Origin: JAVBLG01 sp031553655
GTDB taxonomy: Bacteria; Desulfobacterota; Desulfovibrionia; Desulfovibrionales; Desulfovibrionaceae
Direction: 5' to 3'
Length of the DNA: 17,919 bases
NCBI GenBank assembly: GCA_031553655.1
Contig: JAVBLG010000128.1
Span: 1-17,919, forward strand
Shown here: one piece after another, positions 14,076 through 17,919 of the stretch
Layout: each line of letters opens with the position of its first letter
Numbering within the stretch: position 1 is the stretch's first letter
Notes under the pieces: generated by a model
The model's database searches: none
What the model was told of the DNA's origin: nothing
What the model saw: the letters and a program-made list of their open reading frames with translations, nothing else
Translations under genes and position numbers: made by a program

Positions 14076-17000
14076 ATGTTGGACGCATTCATAGCAGACT
14101 TACATATTCACTCGCGTTTTTCAAGAGCCACCAGCACCAGGCTCAATCTCGCACACTTGTCGGCCTGGGCCGGGGTCAAGGGCATCGGTGTACTGGGCAC
14201 CGGTGATTTCACTCACCCGGTCTGGCGTGACGAGATGAAAGAAAACCTTGAGTTGGACGAATATAGCGGCTTGTACCGGCTGAAGAAGCGGTATGACCCG
14301 GAGGATGAACTGCCCGGGCAGCTCGGGGCGGCGCTCAGGGACGGCGGGACCGGGCCGCTATTTCTGCTTCAGGCCGAAATAAGCTCCATATACAAGAGGC
14401 ACGGCCGGGTACGCAAGGTACACAATCTGGTTTTCATGCCCGATTTTGACGCGGCGGAGCGTTTTTGCCGCCAGCTTTCGGCTGTGGGCAATCTGAATGC
14501 CGACGGCCGCCCCATTCTGGGGCTGGATTCAGCTCTACTTTTGGAAATGGTTCTCAAGTGCCATCCCGACGCGGCCCTGGTTCCGGCGCATATCTGGACC
14601 CCCTGGTTTTCGATCTTCGGTTCCAAATCCGGTTTCGACAGCTTGGAAGAATGTTTCGGAGATCTGGCCGGGGAAATTTTTGCCATGGAAACCGGATTGT
14701 CGTCCGACCCGTCCATGATCCGGCTATGGAGCCATCTTGACCGCATCAGCCTCATATCAAATTCCGATGCTCATTCCGGTGAAAATCTGGCCCGCGAGGG
14801 CAATTTGTTTGGCGGACCTCCGTCTTACAACGGCATTTTCAATGCATTGCGCGGTCGTCCTTCGCCCTGCGTACATATGGGCAGCGTGGAATTTTTCCCC
14901 GAGGAAGGCAAGTATCATCTCGACGGCCACCGGGCCTGCCAGGTGGTTATGGAGCCGGAAGAAAGCAGGGCTCACGGCAATATCTGTCCGGTTTGCGGTA
15001 AACCCCTGACCATAGGGGTGCTCAACAGAGTGATGGAGCTGGCGGATCGCCATTCCTTGCCGGAGGGCGGGGTATGGCCGGGTTTTTCCTCGCTTATTCC
15101 ACTGCCGGAAATAATAGGCGAAATACTTGGCGTCGGATCCAAAAGCAAGGCTGTGGCGGCGCGTTATGCCGAAGCCGTGGGCAAATTCGGGGCGGAGCTG
15201 GACATTTTACGCTCAGCCGACGAAGATGATCTGCGCCGCCACTGGGACGCTCTGGGCGAAGCCGTGGCCAGGATGCGCCGGGGCGAGGTAATACTTCAGG
15301 GCGGCTATGACGGAGAATATGGCGTGGTGCGGGTTTTCAGCGCCCGCGAGCGCCAGGAGCTGAAGACGGCCGGGCGCTCCATGGCCTCCTTGGCCGGGCT
15401 GGGCATGGAGAAAAATGAGGCCTCGGTCCGGCGCGGGCGAGGAAAATCTCCGGCGCTGCTGTCGCCAGCTCAGGAAAAAGGGGGAGTAAAGAAAGCTAAG
15501 CGCGACGCGGCGGAACAGGACTCTGAGGACGAAGACCCGCGACCCGCGAGCGTTGGGATTTTGAGCGGCGCAGCCGGGCAGCCGCAAGTGATTCTTACCC
15601 CGGAACAGGAAGAAGCTCTGGCCGGGGGCGGCCCCACGCTTATTGTGGCCGGGCCGGGTTCGGGTAAAACCAGAACTCTGGTGGAAGGAGTACGCCGCCT
15701 GATGGAACACGGGGAAAACCCCGACCGCATTCTGGCCCTCACCTTTACGCGGCGGGCTGCCGAAGAAATGGCTTCACGCCTGGAAAAAACTCTGGGTAAT
15801 GGCAGACGGCTTCCGCATTGCCTCACTTTGCATGCCCTGGCCTGGCGCAGTCTTCAAAACGATCAACGTGCCGCGCCCCAAAGCCCGAACAGGCCGGAAG
15901 GCGATGCGCTACAAACGGACAGAGTACTCGAGACTGGTGAAAAAGCCTGCCCTCCTCCTCCGCTGCTTCCGCCCGAGCAAAGCTTGCGTGCGCTTTTCGC
16001 CGGGCTGCCCGAAGCACAGGGAATGACCTTGTCCGAGGTAAAAACGGCTTTTGAGGCCGACAGTCTGGCCAGAGAGGGGTTGGTCCCGCCCCCGGCGGAA
16101 CTGAAAAGCCTGTGCGCGGCCTATGCGCGATTGAAAGAAGAACGTAATCTGGCCGATCACACTGACATACTTGAAAAATGCCTACAAAGAGGACTAACGC
16201 AAAGTTTTGATTTCGTTTTTGTGGACGAAATACAGGATCTCACGCCGCTGCAACTGGCGCTGGCACGCAAGATCGCCCCGGATTCCGGACAAGGTTTTTT
16301 CGGCATAGGCGACCCCAATCAGTCCATATATTCCTTTCGCGGTGTCCTGCCCGATGTCGGCGCGCGGCTTAGAGAATTCTGGCCGGATTTGAGCGTAAAA
16401 AGCCTACCAGTGAGCCATCGCTCGGCAAGCGGCGTGCTGAACGCGGCCGACAGCCTGCTTCCGGGGCAGAATTTACGGGCGGCTCGCGCTCTACCTTCCA
16501 GTTTGCGCCTTTTCCGCGCCCCGAATGAAGATATGGAGGCGCGCTGGGTAACGGCGCACCTTGCCCTGCTGCTGGGCGGTTCGTCATTGTCCAGGGCCAA
16601 CGAAGCCCCGGTAAGGAATTTTTTCGGTTTCACTCCCGACAGCGGGCACCTCGAACCGGGATCGTGCAGCCCTGGCGACCTGGCCGTGCTGGTGCGCCTG
16701 AAAGCCCAGATTCCATCACTGTCCCGCGCCATGGACGAAGCCGGAATACCTTTTGCGGCCCCCGAGGAGGAAGGTTTCTGGCACGATGCCCGCATTGCCG
16801 CCATTCTGCGCGAAGCGGCGCTCCGCTTTACGGACGGGCCGTCACCCTCCCCTGCCCTGCTTCAAAGCATGCCCCTGTTCCGAGCCTCTCCGGATGGCAT
16901 TGAAGTTGCGGATAAATCCGAAACCGAGCTAAACCCCGAAGGTCCGGCGGCGGAAAACCACGCCAGGACGGTAAATCCGGAAGAAATTCTCTGGCGCGAC

Positions 17001-17573
17001 ATTCCAGTCGAAGCCTGGCAAGACGGCCCGGCCGGTTTGGCAAAAATCCTCGCCGGGAAGGGATCTTTTGACGAAATATTCCTGAAGTCAACGGCGTTCG
17101 GCTCCCTTTGCGCCCTATGGCGCGCCGAGGGCGGCTGGCGCGGCCTTCTCAATGAAATGAGCTTCCGCAGCGATCTCGACGAGGTAAAAGCCAGGGCCGA
17201 GCGCGTGCAGATCATGACTTTACACGCCTGTAAGGGGTTGGAGTTCCGCGCCGTGTTCGTCTGCGGGCTGGAAAACGGCCTCTTGCCCCTCGACTTTGCT
17301 CTGCTGCTGCCCGAAAATCGGGCCGATGGAAGTGACACGGCATTGCAACGCCTACGCGCCGCCGATTGCGCCGAAGAGCGCCGCCTGCTCAATGTGGGCA
17401 TTACCCGCGCCGCTGAAGCCGTGTTTTTAAGCTTGGCCGCGAAGCGGAAAATATGGGGAATAACCGGTGAACTGCCCCCTTCTCCATTTATTACCCCTTT
17501 GGAAAAGCATTGCAGGCAGTCCATTTTGAAAAGCAATGTGAAAAGCGTTGGAAAAAAACTTTCGTTATTTTAA
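14076..17573 (+). CDS. endonuclease Q-like PHP nuclease fused to UvrD/Rep-type helicase
   Basis: A 1165-residue fusion. Residues 1-430 are an EndoQ-like (TIGR00375-type) PHP metallo-nuclease: DLHIHSRFS (8-16, metal ligands D8, H10, H12), E101, H116, PAHIWTPWFSIFG (170-182), SNSDAHS (228-234) and a probable zinc site (H285, C288, C304, C307). EndoQ proteins nick DNA 5' of deaminated bases and abasic sites. A charged linker (about 430-500) follows. Residues 505-1165 are a superfamily 1A helicase: Q-motif LTPEQ (507-511), Walker A GPGSGKT (526-532), TFTRRAAEEM (556-565), DEIQD (717-721), GDPNQSIYSFRG (745-756), SHRS (780-783), VQIMTLHACKGLEF (1044-1057) and NVGITRA (1106-1112). All catalytic motifs on both sides look intact. 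Probable role: incision and strand removal in repair of deaminated DNA. Its ribosome-binding site is weak (CGGGAA). Confidence 0.85.
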   Translation: MLDAFIADLHIHSRFSRATSTRLNLAHLSAWAGVKGIGVLGTGDFTHPVWRDEMKENLELDEYSGLYRLKKRYDPEDELPGQLGAALRDGGTGPLFLLQAEISSIYKRHGRVRKVHNLVFMPDFDAAERFCRQLSAVGNLNADGRPILGLDSALLLEMVLKCHPDAALVPAHIWTPWFSIFGSKSGFDSLEECFGDLAGEIFAMETGLSSDPSMIRLWSHLDRISLISNSDAHSGENLAREGNLFGGPPSYNGIFNALRGRPSPCVHMGSVEFFPEEGKYHLDGHRACQVVMEPEESRAHGNICPVCGKPLTIGVLNRVMELADRHSLPEGGVWPGFSSLIPLPEIIGEILGVGSKSKAVAARYAEAVGKFGAELDILRSADEDDLRRHWDALGEAVARMRRGEVILQGGYDGEYGVVRVFSARERQELKTAGRSMASLAGLGMEKNEASVRRGRGKSPALLSPAQEKGGVKKAKRDAAEQDSEDEDPRPASVGILSGAAGQPQVILTPEQEEALAGGGPTLIVAGPGSGKTRTLVEGVRRLMEHGENPDRILALTFTRRAAEEMASRLEKTLGNGRRLPHCLTLHALAWRSLQNDQRAAPQSPNRPEGDALQTDRVLETGEKACPPPPLLPPEQSLRALFAGLPEAQGMTLSEVKTAFEADSLAREGLVPPPAELKSLCAAYARLKEERNLADHTDILEKCLQRGLTQSFDFVFVDEIQDLTPLQLALARKIAPDSGQGFFGIGDPNQSIYSFRGVLPDVGARLREFWPDLSVKSLPVSHRSASGVLNAADSLLPGQNLRAARALPSSLRLFRAPNEDMEARWVTAHLALLLGGSSLSRANEAPVRNFFGFTPDSGHLEPGSCSPGDLAVLVRLKAQIPSLSRAMDEAGIPFAAPEEEGFWHDARIAAILREAALRFTDGPSPSPALLQSMPLFRASPDGIEVADKSETELNPEGPAAENHARTVNPEEILWRDIPVEAWQDGPAGLAKILAGKGSFDEIFLKSTAFGSLCALWRAEGGWRGLLNEMSFRSDLDEVKARAERVQIMTLHACKGLEFRAVFVCGLENGLLPLDFALLLPENRADGSDTALQRLRAADCAEERRLLNVGITRAAEAVFLSLAAKRKIWGITGELPPSPFITPLEKHCRQSILKSNVKSVGKKLSLF

Positions 17574-17871
17574 AAAGATGTTCGCCCGCTGCCTAAGATT
17601 TAAATTTCAGGCGGGATAAGACTCTTGCCAAAGATGCATGAATTTGGCCCCTTACGGTGTCGCAAGCACTGTTCGGGGCCGCTTTTTTTCCATTCCTCAT
17701 TCATCAGCTCTTGATTGTGGGAAATATATTCCCCCTTTCCGAGCAATTCCGAAGTACGCATACACGAAATTATTCAACAGTCATGTACCCCCGGCAAAGC
17801 CGGGGGCTTGAAAGGCAGTGAACCGCTCAAAGCGGTTTGAATATTTGAGCCGCCTGAAGGCGGCAACCACG
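17574..17871. other. gap between the nuclease-helicase gene and the insertion sequence
   Basis: This ~300-base stretch contains the terminator at 17646-17689, an AT-rich unique segment (about 17690-17780) with no ORF, and the hairpin-bearing end of the insertion sequence (from about 17780). No RNA gene is recognised. Confidence 0.7.
17646..17689 (+). terminator. intrinsic terminator of the nuclease-helicase gene
   Basis: GGCCCC (17646-17651) pairs with GGGGCC (17675-17680), with a further GTG/CAC inner pairing, followed by GC and seven T's. It is 73 bases past the stop of the gene ending at 17573. A typical Rho-independent terminator. Confidence 0.75.
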
Positions 17872-17919
17872 TTACAACAGCTTTAACTGATCAACTCGTT
17901 GATCTTCTTTCTCTTGGTT
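17780..17919 (-). mobile_element. right end of an IS200/IS605-type insertion sequence (partial)
   Basis: Three consecutive hairpins, CCCCCGGC/GCCGGGGG (17788-17806), AACCGCT/AGCGGTT (17821-17837) and GCCGCC/GGCGGC (17849-17864), lie just beyond the stop of a TnpA-like C-terminus (17872). IS200/IS605 elements end in subterminal palindromes rather than inverted repeats, and the GC-rich hairpin nearest the outer end fits. The outer boundary is not defined; it probably lies between 17770 and 17788. The rest of the element is outside the window. Confidence 0.6.
17872..17919 (-). CDS. tnpA: IS200-type TnpA transposase, C-terminal fragment
   Basis: The last 15 codons on the minus strand read NQEKEDQRVDQLKLL before a TAA at 17872-17874; the rest lies beyond the window. 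The pattern NQxxED-x(3)-(D/E)QL closely resembles the C-terminus of IS200-family TnpA, the HUH Tyr-recombinase-like transposase (E. coli IS200 has a QNQ-x-x-ED-x(3)-EQL-like end). The catalytic HUH and Tyr residues cannot be checked. The hairpins downstream support an IS200/IS605 end. The gene continues off the edge, so whether it is intact is unknown. Confidence 0.5.
   Translation of the reverse strand, partial: NQEKEDQRVDQLKLL

Noticed and set aside
17788..17864. Three regularly spaced palindromes resembling a short CRISPR array
   Set aside because: The three stems have different sequences and sizes and no common repeat. They fit an IS200/IS605 end better.

Overview
The window looks like a chromosomal segment from a Desulfovibrio-like member of the Desulfovibrionaceae. 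This is inferred from gene content and protein style: a Cache/HAMP/PAS chemoreceptor, GAF hybrid kinase, tsaE-lysC-cimA gene order, citramalate route to isoleucine, and an uncharacterised radical SAM protein. No rRNA, tRNA or other definitive taxonomic marker is present. Most genes are housekeeping or sensory. The accessory material consists of dispersed hairpin-rich repeats and the edge of an IS200/IS605-type insertion sequence.

Layout, left to right. At 1-125 there may be the tail of an upstream gene. At 91-1034 a small membrane-protein gene on the minus strand is enclosed by two inverted copies of a roughly 190-base repeat made of consecutive hairpins. A radical SAM gene (+) follows and converges with a chemoreceptor gene (-). 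The chemoreceptor has a very good sigma-28 promoter at 4819-4845. Divergent from it is a GAF-containing hybrid histidine kinase (+), then a small secreted protein of unknown function (+), then the D-serine/D-alanine/glycine transporter cycA (+), closed by a clear intrinsic terminator.

From 9776 to 13997 four minus-strand genes run in the order rfbC, tsaE, lysC, cimA. tsaE and lysC are separated by only 2 bases. lysC has a strong internal ribosome-binding site that would give a separate regulatory (ACT-domain) subunit. The lysC-cimA gap holds a third, diverged copy of the hairpin repeat and a perfect 26-bp palindrome that includes the lysC stop codon.

From 14076 to 17573 lies one long plus-strand gene encoding an N-terminal endonuclease Q-like PHP nuclease fused to a UvrD/Rep-type helicase. 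It is a candidate one-protein repair machine for deaminated DNA bases and is the most interesting protein in the window. It ends at an intrinsic terminator. The last ~140 bases hold three hairpins and the last 15 codons of a TnpA-like transposase running off the window.

In functional terms, lysC opens the aspartate family (Lys/Thr/Met) and cimA makes the 2-ketobutyrate precursor for isoleucine independently of threonine, so their pairing controls two linked branches of amino-acid synthesis. The chemoreceptor and hybrid kinase are separate sensory outputs from a shared divergent promoter region. The repeats probably act as transcript ends or mobile hairpin elements. All functional calls rest on sequence motifs read by eye, without database searches.
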